NCBI RefSeq assembly: GCF_018139145.2
Contig: NC_059473.1
Coordinates: 806,001-870,000 of the forward strand
Direction of reading: 5' to 3'
DNA from: Gymnogyps californianus
Taxonomy: Eukaryota > Chordata > Aves > Accipitriformes > Cathartidae
Length of the DNA: 64,000 bases
Shown: piece after piece, positions 52,801 through 61,006 of the stretch
Numbering within the stretch: the first letter of the stretch is position 1
Layout of the letters: each line of letters opens with the position of its first letter
Made by a program: the position numbers and the translations under genes
Notes under the pieces: model-generated
Seen by the model: only the letters and a program-made list of their open reading frames with translations
Databases searched by the model: none
Told to the model about the DNA's origin: nothing

Positions 52801-55800
52801 TTTTACGGGCTCAGCCTGGGATACGTGGAGCACCTCCTGGGAAATGCTGAGGGTCATGAAATCTCACCAAAGTGAGCAAGAGTTAAGGGCGTTCCGCACA
52901 TCGCAGGACTCAACCTAGAGGCTCTGACTTAAAATACTTGCTGGAAATACTGTCGAGGAAATGTATTTGAGTGAGAAGTTGAAGTGTAACGCAGCGTAGG
53001 GTTTGACTCTGAATAAAACGGAAAGGCGTTTGGATGGCACGCTAACAAAACGTCAGATAAACATTTGAAGGCTAACGTTTTAAAGTTTTTTACTTAAACG
53101 ATATGTTAATAAGTAGTTATGTCACTGTTAATACTCTGCTAGTACTATTACTTGTTACTAGTACTTAAGCCTCAGTTTGGTATCTTGGTTGAACTTTGGC
53201 TATGTTTAATATTCTATTTCTGCGATTTTTTGTATATCTGCAAAGAGGGAGTGCTAATGGCATGCACAGCTTGTAGAAAAGGAGTATGATTTGAACAGTA
53301 TGAGCTTTCCCTTATTTAAAAGGAGAAGTTCCTGTAACATAGGTATCTGTAACATCATGAAACTTCCCCCTGCTTCAAGTTTGCTTTCCAGCCGCAATCC
53401 CAAATTCTTACTGAACACGGTGGTGTAAGACAAGCAGTGAATCATCTCCGCCTTTTTCCCTTGTATCTCCTTCACAAATGCCTCCACAATAGTAGTTAGA
53501 ATATTTTCCACTTCAAGCAATTATGTATTAGCTGCCGTGTCTTTAAATGAAACACAGCAAATTGTATGAAATTTTTGACAGCTGATCGGGTCCTGTTTTG
53601 ACTGTGACAACAGCTTCAGATTGCAGCTTGACACTTGCTTATATTTTCCTAGCTTGCACAGTAATGTCACAAATATCTCCTATTTGAGCCTCCTTATTAA
53701 AATCAGCTGAAGCTTTATTTTTAGAGCTTATTGCAGGACTGTTAATATAACAGTTAATTCTCCTACATCATTGCCCCCGTGCGATTATTTCACAGCAGCA
53801 ACACAATACACGCGCTGCACACAAAAGATCAAAATGATTCCAGCTTGTTTGAGAGATTCAAAAGGGCCCTGTGATGCTCTGGACACAAGAGCAATCATTT
53901 ACCAGGACAGAGTCGCAACTGCATACACATCAAGGTAGATCAAAGGCAGCTGGGCCATCGCACATTTACATAGGGACGGGGATGATGCTATGGGAACCCC
54001 GTAGCTGGGCGGGAGGAGTACGCTGGCAGGAAGGGGAACGAAGAAGTTCAGTGAGCATCAGCGGGGGGTGCTTTTATTTTTGTTTGGATTTTTTTTTCCT
54101 TCACTTTCTTTGCGTTATCTGAAAGGCTGCAAAAGATAGACAGAGCTCTGATCCTTTGTACCCTTAATTCACTGCTGGTGTAAATCGGCGCCATTACCAA
54201 GGAATGACTCCAGTTCGCGCTGCCTGAACATCTGGACCAGTGTCCCTGCTGCATGTTAATTTCTCCACCTTTTAGAAGACATAAAGGTGAAGAAACCCTT
54301 GACAAAACAGTTACTTAAAAAAAAAAAAAAGTAGTTACAGAAGTTACTGATTTTTTTTTTTAAACCGCCTCACAGTTTTTAAAAAAAAAAAAGTCGACTT
54401 ATATTCTTTTAATTTTGTGACATTGTGCTGATTATTTGAAATCTTTCTCTTTTACAGGGCTGAAACCAGAAAGGGAATGGTAACTGCAATAAAATCCAAA
54501 GGTAAGAAACCAATGTTATGCTATTTGAAATAGACGTCTTTCTAAGTGTAATTTACATTGTAGAAAACCTCTAAGGACAACATTATGGAACTGTATAAAA
54601 TACAGGTGTAAGGAGATGGGAAAGCGTGGCATTTCCCTGTCTCAACACAGGAGCCAGCAAATAAGTTGACAACGACAAATTCTGGACATGTTTCATAGTG
54701 CATACGGTGTGGAAGGAGTAGTGACCTTTGCTTCAGGGTTTAAATCAAACAGTAGCGAACGGCAGGTAGGAGAAAACCTGGAGAAGGAAAAACCTGACGT
54801 TTTCTTGATCTTCCCTTTGAAATACAGGTTGCAGAATGGGTGGGCAGCAGCACGTGTGTTTGCACACTTACAACACATAGGCGCACAAAGGTGCCCGTGC
54901 ACCTGGAACAAAAAAATCTGGAACAATTTTTTTCTGTGAGCAAGCGGGCTTTCTTTTAAATTGCTGTTTGGGCCCTGCATGTTTTCATTCTCCCCTGCGT
55001 TTCATTTTTCTCTTTTAACCACCGTAAGGACCACTGGTGTCCGACAGTCACCTCTAACGGAGCCTCCCGTAAGCGAAGTCAGCGCCGGGAGCAGGCAGCT
55101 CTTTGCCTGGAGCTCAGCTTTAGGTGCTACGCAGCCCCGAACGGTACAGAACGTGTTTCAGAGGTGTGGCATCTGAGCTGATTTAGGGATGCCATAAACG
55201 ATGGCTGCTTTGGTGCATTTGAAAGGCCTCTCTCACATCCCCAGCCCCGTTTCCTTCTCTGCTGGGGAGTTTTGTTTTTCGGAGCCTTTCAGCACGTTCG
55301 GCCTCTTCCCAGGTGTTGAGTGTGGGAGGGAGCGCAGGGTGCAGCCAGCGCCGCTCTGATGTTCCCGGTCGAGCGCGGACCTGCAGTCCAGGGGGCCGGG
55401 GATATAGGATGAAAGATGCGGCTGCTGCATTTGTAGATAAGATGTTTATATAGCTCGTGCCATCAAAAGCACTGAACGCATTAACGGTGCCTCAGTCAAA
55501 CATGAGCTGAAATTTCCGTAGGAGGTATGACAGCCTTCCTCCCTCCTGCCGCCTGAATCCCTGTTTCTGAGCCTTCCGCCTCGTTTGGGGCATCGCGGCT
55601 CTCGTGCCGGCTTGGGACAAACAGCAGTAGGAACAGGCAGACGGCGCAGCTCCGTAAACGACTGTGGGCTTGACTGACGCTTCCCCGTGTGCCGTGCTTT
55701 TCACTTCCCCCCAGAAGTCAAATGAATTTCCATATTGAGGAATCTCTCAGGCACTCCGAATTTGAATGTGATTCTGTTTATTTCAGTGAAATTGTCTAAT

Positions 55801-56409
55801 TCTCAGAGCTGTTTGTTAAAGCCATGCAGTTCTTCGAAGTCAGTGTTGCCTATCTCGAAGCGGTGATTTTTCATTCGTGACGTCATCGCTGTTTTTATGC
55901 CAACTCTGTGACGTCATGCTCCGATTGTGACTTCACCACAGGGTCAAGTAGAGGGAGAACGTGGAACATAATAGACAAAGCTGTAATTCAGGCGGCAGCT
56001 GGTCAAGTAAATTGCTTGGAGTGGAAATGTTCTCTCAAGCTACCTTGAGGAACAATGAAGTGGGACCTCTGAATGAGCCCACTGTTTGGCCGCAGCAGCT
56101 CCGGTATCGGAGACGATGACGTGTTGACAGCACGCCGTATCGCAAACGCACACCTAGGTCTCGCGATCTTCAAAACTCTGACCTTCTCCATAAGCCGTGG
56201 TGTCTAGCTGCCTCTGGAGAGCTGTACAGTGATCGTGTCTGTGACATAAACAACATAAACATGGAAAAGATTTCATAATTTTTTTTTTTCTCTCTTCACC
56301 CTCAGCTTTCTGGGGCGAATCTGACGACAGCAGCTCCGAGATTGAGGCCGCTTTGCGCCCACAAACTCACAGCACAGAAGCAGACGAATTTGATGACTTC
56401 TATGATTAA
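4738..56409 (+). CDS. KIZ: KIZ, kizuna centrosomal protein (complete, 14 coding exons)
   Basis: Kizuna is a centrosomal and basal-body protein. PLK1 phosphorylates it, it keeps pericentriolar material attached at spindle poles, and loss in humans causes rod-cone dystrophy (family knowledge). Seen here: 14 exons join at 4738-4835, 10459-10521, 12022-12178, 17654-17746, 22053-22431, 25041-25290, 29686-29820, 30983-31147, 32474-32624, 35614-35773, 36792-36857, 46229-46328, 54458-54501 and 56306-56409. All introns are GT-AG, every phase matches, and the total is 1965 nt, giving 654 residues. Diagnostic blocks are an N-terminal coiled coil (about 33-125), PRGLYHPATFFMGR (154-167), EECGDRSSIQSNESS (508-522) and an acidic tail ending DEFDDFYD. 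The middle (about 170-350) is poorly conserved and rich in Pro, Ser and Glu. The start is chosen because residues 22-35 resemble the mammalian N-terminus and the ATG has G at -3. The ends are near certain; the boundaries of exons 7-9 rest more on phase than on similarity. Confidence 0.96.
4836..10458 (+). other. KIZ: KIZ intron 1
   Basis: The first 500 bp are still CpG island. A G run lies at about 5299-5312 and a T run near 9510-9525. A pseudo-exon with good splice signals (9251-9386) is out of phase. I see no other gene. Confidence 0.8.
4858..4875. repeat. (CA)n microsatellite
   Basis: Nine CA units, 22 bp after the KIZ exon 1 donor and directly after a C-rich run. Confidence 0.9.
10459..10521 (+). 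CDS. KIZ: KIZ exon 2 (residues 33-54)
   Basis: Acceptor tcttccag, donor CT|gtaagc. Encodes SEAKRLELERKLMEYRKSDAY, close to the human SEKKRLDLEKKLYEYNQSD. It forms the first heptads of the N-terminal coiled coil. Only 63 nt, so it is easily missed by length-based gene finding. Confidence 0.95.
10522..12021 (+). other. KIZ: KIZ intron 2
   Basis: AT-rich. It holds a G run followed by C/A-rich simple sequence (10929-10996) and no recognisable gene or mobile element. Confidence 0.8.
12022..12178 (+). CDS. KIZ: KIZ exon 3 (residues 54-106)
   Basis: Acceptor cccctgtag, donor GAA|gtaact, ending in phase 0. Encodes MKLKYMKLKKYLKEIDE and then NQTFLKEFDQFEAHMK, matching human VKLKYVKLKNYLKEI and NQEYLKRFERVQAHV. 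Lys/Glu-rich with regular Leu spacing, so it continues the coiled coil. Confidence 0.96.
12179..17653 (+). other. KIZ: KIZ intron 3
   Basis: AT-rich. Contains a 27-bp duplication (14730-14780), a C/A-rich simple stretch (15440-15478), and T-rich runs at 13843-13853, 16128-16160 and 16219-16242. No other gene is seen. Confidence 0.8.
14730..14780. repeat. 27-bp tandem duplication in KIZ intron 3
   Basis: Acttatactgtgatcctctt at about 14730 is repeated as acttagactgtgatcctctt at about 14757, with one substitution and A runs between them. Confidence 0.85.
17654..17746 (+). CDS. KIZ: KIZ exon 4 (residues 107-137)
   Basis: Acceptor cacatttag, donor CAG|gtaatg. It is 93 nt with both ends in phase 0. 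It reads AWYGREIKSALSLQEGNLSA and then EGDKEEEYNEQ, aligning with human YETQIKKMLCSKDSLGLKEE. Exon 3 joins it directly with no residue gap against human. Confidence 0.9.
17747..22052 (+). other. KIZ: KIZ intron 4
   Basis: Mostly AT-rich. The exception is a 500-bp GC-richer block at about 19820-20330, where long open frames exist on the minus strand. No identifiable gene. Confidence 0.75.
22053..22431 (+). CDS. KIZ: KIZ exon 5 (residues 138-264), largest exon
   Basis: Acceptor gttttttcag, donor CAG|gtacgg, ending in phase 1. It carries the strongest internal landmark, PRGLYHPATFFMGR (154-167; human SRGLYQPATIFMGR), followed by a PPQPT block (human SPQPT). The rest is Ser/Glu/Pro-rich and fast evolving, probably disordered. 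GC content is clearly above that of the flanking introns. Confidence 0.95.
22432..25040 (+). other. KIZ: KIZ intron 5
   Basis: Includes a long T-rich tract (about 23038-23070), the pyrimidine-rich stretch 23440-23500, and a T/A run directly before the exon 6 acceptor. No other gene recognised. Confidence 0.8.
25041..25290 (+). CDS. KIZ: KIZ exon 6 (residues 264-347), divergent middle region
   Basis: Acceptor atttttacag, donor ATGG|gtatgt, phase 1 in and phase 2 out. Low complexity, rich in Pro, Ala, Glu and Ser. Residues 277-294 (EASWESSVELPVPASAEE) align without gaps to human ESWSTSSDLTISISEDD. I believe that segment holds the PLK1-phosphorylated threonine reported as Thr-379 in human, here replaced by Ser-282. 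The alignment is inferred by eye. Confidence 0.85.
25291..29685 (+). other. KIZ: KIZ intron 6
   Basis: Pyrimidine-rich sequence at 25900-26220, a T run at 26489-26502, a G-rich run with quadruplex potential at 28415-28440, and an A-rich GAAAAAAA tract at 29112-29152. No gene recognised. Confidence 0.75.
29686..29820 (+). CDS. KIZ: KIZ exon 7 (residues 347-392)
   Basis: Acceptor catccgcag, donor CTCAG|gttaat. It is 135 nt, phase 2 in and out. Support is CALQLIEAM, resembling human EALKLIHAE, and correct phase with both neighbours. The rest (RHRALYQGEHVGTMGTAELL) is not strongly conserved. A phase 2-2 exon can be skipped without a frameshift, so isoforms without it are possible. Confidence 0.78.
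29821..30982 (+). other. KIZ: KIZ intron 7
   Basis: No recognisable gene or mobile element. 30180-30400 is AT-rich unique sequence of the kind often seen in conserved non-coding DNA, but conservation cannot be judged here. Confidence 0.7.
30983..31147 (+). CDS. KIZ: KIZ exon 8 (residues 392-447)
   Basis: Acceptor tattttgtag, donor ACCAG|gtatcg, 165 nt, phase 2 in and out. Encodes SLKEDDLEACEAVVLHQLRA and then LLQSALNGCLLPEKTLDAKG, predicted helical. A donor at 31120 (AAAG|gtagag) is also possible but would put exon 9 out of frame, so the 31148 donor is preferred. I do not recall a clear human match for this segment. Confidence 0.75.
31148..32473 (+). other. KIZ: KIZ intron 8
   Basis: T run at 31689-31703. 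A 34-nt candidate mini-exon at 31377-31410 was considered and set aside. Nothing else is recognisable. Confidence 0.75.
32474..32624 (+). CDS. KIZ: KIZ exon 9 (residues 447-497)
   Basis: Acceptor gtttctcag, donor CCAG|gttggc, phase 2 in and phase 0 out. It reads PDQQRDVDVLHTCLSNHAFF and continues LKKHQVRLTEEVAEMFESLL, strongly amphipathic and probably helical. Phase fits exon 8 upstream and the well-conserved exon 10 downstream. Confidence 0.82.
32625..35613 (+). other. KIZ: KIZ intron 9
   Basis: Contains a short (CAAA)n stretch at 33137-33156, a CCCATTA short tandem repeat at 34433-34464, and unique AT-rich DNA at 33480-34060. No gene recognised. Confidence 0.75.
35614..35773 (+). CDS. KIZ: KIZ exon 10 (residues 498-551)
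   Basis: Acceptor ttaatgctgcag after a T-rich tract, donor CAAG|gtaaga, phase 0 in and phase 1 out. LREALPEECGDRSSIQSNES and SSYSLPSIPND match human LRKALTEECGRRSAIHSSES and SSCSLPSILND almost residue for residue. This is one of the best-conserved parts of the gene. Confidence 0.97.
35774..36791 (+). other. KIZ: KIZ intron 10, holding a candidate enhancer
   Basis: Unique sequence. 36300-36465 has a dense set of transcription-factor-like motifs, listed as a separate feature. Confidence 0.7.
36313..36455. promoter_or_regulatory. Candidate enhancer with TCF, FOX and C/EBP-like motifs
   Basis: Within about 140 bp there are ACATCAAAG (36313, TCF/LEF type), overlapping CAAAGTCCG (36317, HNF4 half-site type), CAATTA (36338, homeobox), TTGCAAT (36345, C/EBP type), GTAAACA (36370, FOX) and CTTTGAT (36432, TCF/LEF reverse), plus two CCGCGG palindromes. 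The motifs are seen directly; enhancer function is inference. Confidence 0.35.
36792..36857 (+). CDS. KIZ: KIZ exon 11 (residues 551-573)
   Basis: Acceptor tcacatccag, donor TTACAG|gtaaaa, 66 nt, phase 1 in and out. It reads EVTSGCEDESKEES and VVEKIPIT, matching human EVSSGCGDKSKKEN and VAADIPIT. In human a further segment (starting TEAYQLL as I remember it) follows; here the next exon I can support starts at the Gly-Trp-Asp-Ser-Gly block. Confidence 0.93.
43860..44130 (+). mobile_element. Possible relic of an ancient amniote interspersed repeat
   Basis: The order of words ggctctgaagggtctt, aaaggtgaagaac, agtagtttgtgtt, ggggagccagcgcaggga and then ggggaatggtc follows a pattern I recall from old dispersed repeats in amniote genomes, in which a segment like 'ggccttgaaggtca...ggagccagtg' recurs. 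I cannot name the family with confidence. No terminal repeats, poly(A) tail or target-site duplication is visible. Confidence 0.3.
45374..45389. repeat. (TA)n microsatellite
   Basis: Eight TA units in KIZ intron 11. Confidence 0.9.
46229..46328 (+). CDS. KIZ: KIZ exon 12 (residues 573-606)
   Basis: Acceptor acttaacag, donor CAAG|gtaaag, phase 1 in and phase 2 out. It reads SGHNSSKAKASQETHSETSS and SSNERSPPFSR, aligned with human IGSGAFETKTANKIASEASF and SSSEGSPLSR. Ser-rich and probably disordered. It lies after a 9.4 kb intron, the longest in the gene. Confidence 0.93.
46869..47003. repeat. G/T-rich low-complexity block
   Basis: Starts with a T/A run and becomes repeated gttttg, ggggttt and ttgttt words with G runs up to seven. 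It is simple sequence. Confidence 0.85.
51115..51272. repeat. G/T-rich low-complexity block
   Basis: Repeated tgggtgg, gttttttt, ggggg words similar in style to the block at 46869. Several G runs could form quadruplexes. Confidence 0.8.
52282..52534 (+). other. GC-rich patch ending in a poly(A) run, possible old retrocopy
   Basis: A GC-rich segment inside AT-rich intron 12 ends in an A14 run (about 52519-52532). The word cggtggtcc recurs three times (52284, 52409, 52429). Reading frames on both strands stay open for 60-158 codons. I recognise no parent gene, and no flanking duplication was identified. Confidence 0.25.
54458..54501 (+). CDS. KIZ: KIZ exon 13 (residues 606-621), 44-nt micro-exon
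   Basis: Acceptor ctcttttacag, donor AAAG|gtaaga, phase 2 in and phase 1 out. Encodes AETRKGMVTAIKSK, aligned with human HENKKKPVINLKSN. A basic patch just before the acidic tail. It is supported by strong splice sites and by being required to join exons 12 and 14 in frame. Confidence 0.92.
54502..56305 (+). other. KIZ: KIZ intron 13, with a CRE-like cluster
   Basis: Unique sequence. The notable content is three CRE-like palindromes about 370 bp before exon 14 (separate feature). Confidence 0.75.
55878..55935. promoter_or_regulatory. Cluster of CRE palindromes (CREB/ATF type)
   Basis: Perfect 8-bp CRE palindromes TGACGTCA occur at 55878-55885 and 55909-55916, 31 bp apart (about three helical turns). 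The near-match TGACTTCA is at 55928-55935. Two perfect copies plus one variant within 58 bp of non-CpG-island DNA is unlikely by chance. Function as an enhancer or internal promoter is inferred. Confidence 0.5.
56306..56409 (+). CDS. KIZ: KIZ exon 14 (residues 621-654 and stop)
   Basis: Acceptor cttcaccctcag, stop TAA at 56407-56409. It reads FWGESDDSSSEIEAALRP and then DEFDDFYD at the C-terminus. Human ends LWDESDDSNSEIEAALRP and DDSDDFYD, so the acidic tail is nearly invariant. This fixes the 3' end of the gene. Confidence 0.98.
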
Positions 56410-56435
56410 GATTCCCCCGCTCGCTTTTGGGAAGA

Positions 56436-56528
56436 AATAAACAATATCATCTTGCACATATTGAGAGCGCCGCTGTCTAAAGTGCAGCTCATCACTTTAT
56501 AGTCAAAGAAAATTAAATACAAAATAAA
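56436..56528 (+). terminator. KIZ: KIZ polyadenylation signals
   Basis: AATAAA occurs at 56436-56441, only 27 bases past the stop codon, and again at 56523-56528. The second is followed about 30 bases later by GT-rich sequence (tgcatgtgtgcttt, 56557-56570), the usual downstream element, so it may be the main site. A third AATAAA lies at 56656. The 3' UTR is therefore about 50-150 nt or slightly longer. Confidence 0.75.
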
Positions 56529-58650
56529 TATTACTCGGTACTATACACGGCCTACTTGCATGTGTGCTTTCTCTTAACCGCTAAGTGTTCTCCTGATCCG
56601 ACAGCAATGCTGCCCCGCGAGACTGCGCCTTCTTGTGATATATTGGGTTTTGGGGAATAAATGAAGATAAGTCCCGAGATGTCCACTTGCTCGGAGATGC
56701 CTGCACAGGGCTCGTCTCTGAGCATTATCGCCTCAGGGGGTGGGGGCTGTCTATAAAACAACCTCCTGCTCCTCAGGGAGGGAGCTGGGTGCCTCCGTAT
56801 AGTGTCCCTTTCTCTTGTTACTGGGGCCGGGAGCCGCTTGTCCCGCAGTCCCCTGCTCCCAGTGAGCATCTCCTGCCCGGTGCCAGCAGGAAAGGTGCAG
56901 GAGGCAGCCGCGTGACAGGGAACCCTTCTGCGTGGCAGAGATGGAAAGGCTGTCACAGGTGAGGAGTCGGTCGGTAGCCATCCAGAATTGACAGCAGTAT
57001 TTAATGGCCAAATCCGTTGCTGGAAGCTGCTCAGTCGCATCGCTTCCTCCGACCAGGCTGGCCGCTGCTTTTGGTGCACCGGCAATGCGAAGACCATCCC
57101 CTTCTGCTGCTCGGCTGTGTTCTAATATTTTGACTACGGAGCTAAATGTGGTTTTGGAAAAAGCAAGCAAGCATTCTGGGTATGCATACATACGCTGCTC
57201 AGAGTGGGCTCGCATGTTTGATCTTTATCTTCTTCTGCAACAGATCAAGCAGAAGAAATGCATAAAACGTACATTTCTAATTCAGCACATTTTGGAATAG
57301 AGCAGCATTTACATGTGGCGAGCCCCAGTGATTTTCTGCTTTCACTTGCTTTGTAAAATCCATGCTGGCATTGCTGTATGGACATCACAGTAATTGGATG
57401 ACTCTAGGAGCTTCATGCATTTTTAATTTTCTTCTTTTAATTCCTTTTATCTAAAATTAAGTTCATTAAACATGAGATTTTCTTTCGAAGGGAGAAACCA
57501 GGGGACATATTAAAAAAAAATCTGTTCATAATTACGATAAGTTCAAAAGCAAAAAACAGCACCCCAATTAAACTCTGCTGCAAAGCAGGACTGCATCTTT
57601 GAATACAGGCACCAATCTTTGGACCCAGTCCATCAAAAACAATTTTAAAATGGTAACAATATTCAATTTAATAAAAAGAGCCTGTAGTCTGAGACAAGCT
57701 CGAGAATATGAAATAAAGGCTCGCAGAAGGCTTGAAAATGAGAAGAAACCCTTAGTACAGATGTCTGCTGGCTCGCTTAATCTCCCGGTTTTCAGTCTTG
57801 ACGCTGGCAAGGTGCAGCGTTGAATGCTCCAACAGTTGGAAAATCAGCTGCACGAAGGACGGAGCGGGGTGAGTGCGTGAGCAGGGCTGATGTCATGTCA
57901 GACAGCTGGACTCGACTAAAGGACTAGAGCTGGGCTTCACTGAAGGCTTTAATGTCCTTCCCCCACTGTGCCGGGGTTTCTGTGCCCGTTCGACCGCAGG
58001 CTATTTTGGATTAAGGCTCCTGCGATCCCTCCCTTCAGAGGCTGGCAAGCTGATACAGCCTTGGCCAGAAAAAAAGCAAAGATCCCTCTGCCCTTCCCAA
58101 TTTTTACCACGCTGGCTCCCCGTGTCCTGTGGGACCACTGTCCCGCAGAGAAGCCCCTGTGCTGTGTGATGGGCAATTTAGTCAAGGGATTGGAGGTGTG
58201 CTGAGAGGAGAAGGCAGCCCACGGGGACAACAGGAGGTCCCCGGCTTCCCAAAGCAGCAATTCCCACGTGCCAGGCGATGGCGGGGGCCGTGCCGGGCTG
58301 CCGGAGAGGGTGGCGCAGCTCCCAGCTCTTCATTGCTATGGCCAACCTCAGTCAGCGCTTGGATATCAAAGCCTCGGGGCAGGGGGGGTGCGGGAAATCG
58401 CAGGACTGTCCTGCAAATCGTGACAACTTGAAAACAAACTCTGCAATGTGACAGCAATACGACCAGAAGGGCTAGCACCCCGTCATGCTGCTGCTCTTGG
58501 GGGACCACCAGGTAGGTCGAGGGGCTTCTCGGTAGTCTTCTCCTAGCAGCATGTTGGAGGCTTATCGTCCTGTGGGGACTGCAGGCTCAGTGTCACCCAG
58601 GAGACCTGTATCGGAACCAATGTCTGCACCCACCATCCGAGGGCTGGTGC

Positions 58651-58706
58651 CTGGGTCATCGCTCCTTGCTGCTTTTTTCTGGGTCATCGCTCCTTGCTGC
58701 TTTTTT
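58651..58706. repeat. 28-bp perfect tandem duplication
   Basis: The 28-bp unit beginning ctgggtcatcgctccttgct and ending in a T run is present at 58651-58678 and repeated without change at 58679-58706. Perfect identity suggests a recent duplication. Confidence 0.92.
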
Positions 58707-59739
58707 CTGATCATCCCTAAGCCGTGGTAATTCATTCCTGATGGTGCTGGCTATCTGCTAAACGTAAGCCCACCAGTACGTCACGCCACAGACAGACTAT
58801 TGCTGCGTGATTTTTCAGCGGATGTCAGACCAAGGCTCGTCTGGAAAAACTCTCTCTAGCAGCCTGCGCTGCTAAGTAACATTGCATCAAATCCGCAGCG
58901 CCTTTGTAGTTTTAAGCTCTTCCTGAGTGATTCCGGGTTCTTGATGTCAGCCCGCTTTATATCTCCCTGCATGATACACGGCGCCCATCACCAGTCTTTG
59001 GTGCTTTCCATTCCCTCAGCCCAGCTCAGCCACAGACAGGCAACTCGTGACAGGTGACAGATGCCTTCGGGAGCTTCTGCTAAGGCAGTATCTCTCTTTT
59101 GGTGTTTAAGCGATAGCCGAGTTCCTCCGGAGCGTTATTTATTATACTCTTATTGTGCACAGACTCATTAGATGCAAACATTCTGCCAGTCAACTTTATT
59201 CTGCTCCTTCACAGCTGTCATACTGGCAGCCCGAAGACGATGACAGATGATGGTGATGGACAGGGGGACTGTAATCAATACAGCCTTAACAGATTTAAAT
59301 CAGCATGCCACTCATCTATGGAAAATACTGTAACGAAAAGTCTTCATGTATTCCTGCTGTGTATGTGCGACGCCTTGGCGCTGCGTTTTTTTTCGCGTGT
59401 CACGTGCGCGCAGTTGCGAGGCGAAACTTCGGCTCGTGCCCCTGTACGTCCGCTGACAAAAAAATGACGAGCGCCGTTACCTGGCGAGCCGAAATGGGAG
59501 TCTGCGTGGGCAGGCAGCCCTGACTCCGAGACCCCGCAGAGAGAAGCCGAGACGGAGCGGCGGTCGCTTCCCAGGAGAGAAGGTCGCGCCGAGAGAGGAG
59601 CTCATCCCCGCTCCAAATAGGACGTTAGGCAGAAACTGCTGTTTGGGTTTTGTTGTTGTGGGTTTGGGGTTTTTTTTTTCGCAAAATATAGATTGACCTT
59701 TCAAGGAAATGTTTGTTGCAGTATTAATTTTTTCAGCGC

Positions 59740-59795
59740 TTGTTTACGCAAGTAATTATAAGATAAGATGATCATATTTCATTTGCATTTGCTAG
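59740..59795. promoter_or_regulatory. Candidate enhancer core with FOX, homeobox, GATA and POU motifs
   Basis: In about 55 bp the sequence shows TGTTTAC (59741, FOX), GTAATTATA (59752, homeobox), AGATAAG (59761, GATA), TGATCA (59769) and ATTTGCAT (59781, octamer/POU). The motifs are directly visible. Their dense packing and the position between KIZ and XRN2 suggest a developmental enhancer. Confidence 0.4.
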
Positions 59796-61006
59796 TGCCG
59801 CTGTCTTCTGTTTTCTTTAGCATTATCAGAAAAACAACCGATTGCCCATCAATACAAACAAAATGTTAATACTAAGCTGTCTTACTCTATACTAAATTCC
59901 AGGAGGAGAAGCACTACAATAGGAAACTTCAATCAGGGTACATTTTGCAAGGAACAGATAAAGGACAATCTTTAGCTGATACCACAGACGTGGTGCCAAT
60001 AGAAAGTTGCTGGGGAAATTTATTCAAGTCACAGATTGTATTAAGAGGAGCAACAACAGAAAACGGTTTAACAACAGCTAAGTGAGGCTAAGAATAATGA
60101 GAAATACAGTATTGGGTTAATTGGTTCTACAGCAAATTAGCAAGGTATCAAAGTTCCTCCCCCCTCCCCAAATCAGCGGCATTGACTCCATAAGCACTGC
60201 TGAGATTTTGTTATTTTTGTTAATGATTCCCAGGCTGCTTTTTCATGTCCTCGCCCCCATCACTGCCCTCCTAATGAAGTTTGTGTACAGTGACAGGACA
60301 CAGCGGAGCACAAAACCTTCCCCGTGTTAATCCCGCTTAATACCTGAAGGTTTAATTCCATTTCAACATCGTCAAACGGCTAACTTAATCATATTTGCTT
60401 ATGCAACGGGCAAAGCGATGGGACGGGGTTTCTTTACGCTGCCTCTTGCGACTGTCACCCATCGCACCCATTTTACACGCGCTGCTTCTGGCAACGTCCC
60501 CTCAGCTTCTGCTGCTCTTCTGCCCTCCTGCCGCTGCCCCAACCGCTGCCAACAGCTCCCTCTCTCCTTCCGAAGGGGAAAAGGCCTCTTCCAGAGCCTC
60601 ACCCTTCAGTCTGATCTCCTTATTGCTGAGGCAGGCTCACCAGAACTGAAAACAGCCCCACATCATTAACTTTGACTAAACTAGTGCTGTCACTGTTGTC
60701 ATGTGTCTTCTGCCTAAACCATCCCACGATGGCAAGCTACTTCTCTTTTTTTTTTTTTTTCAAAACAAGGCTGTTAATCGAGGGCAAGTTTTCACACAGA
60801 GCCTTGTCTGAGAGCAAGGCCGGCACGCGGCGCCGCCTCACACGTCCGCCTGGCCTCAGGCTTTTCCTTTCTGCCGGCTCTTCCCTTCTGCCTGTCATCT
60901 TTGTGCCTACGGAGCTTCACCCACGGACAAATTTCGGGCCGCGGTGACGCCGCGGGCCCCTCAGGCAGGGGCGAGCCCGGACCGCCGTCGCCCGCCTCAG
61001 CTCTTC

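Larger units (their letters stand above)
46329..54457 (+). other. KIZ: KIZ intron 12 (8.1 kb)
   Basis: Contains two G/T-rich low-complexity blocks, a GC-rich patch ending in a poly(A) run at about 52230-52533, a smaller GC-rich patch at 49840-50030, unique AT-rich stretches resembling conserved non-coding DNA (48480-48830, 49740-49810, 53250-53850), and A/T runs at 54315-54329 and 54352-54391. No complete gene. Confidence 0.7.
56529..60899. other. KIZ-XRN2 intergenic region
   Basis: No convincing gene. Long minus-strand open frames at 56552-57215 have no protein-like conservation that I recognise. It includes the 28-bp duplication at 58651, AT-rich unique DNA at 59100-59350 and 59740-60110, and a T run at 60748-60761. 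Confidence 0.7.

Noticed and set aside
56552..57215. Minus-strand open frames of 154 and 181 codons just downstream of KIZ.
   Set aside because: They overlap in different frames, have no recognisable domain, and lie where the synteny leads me to expect only intergenic DNA.
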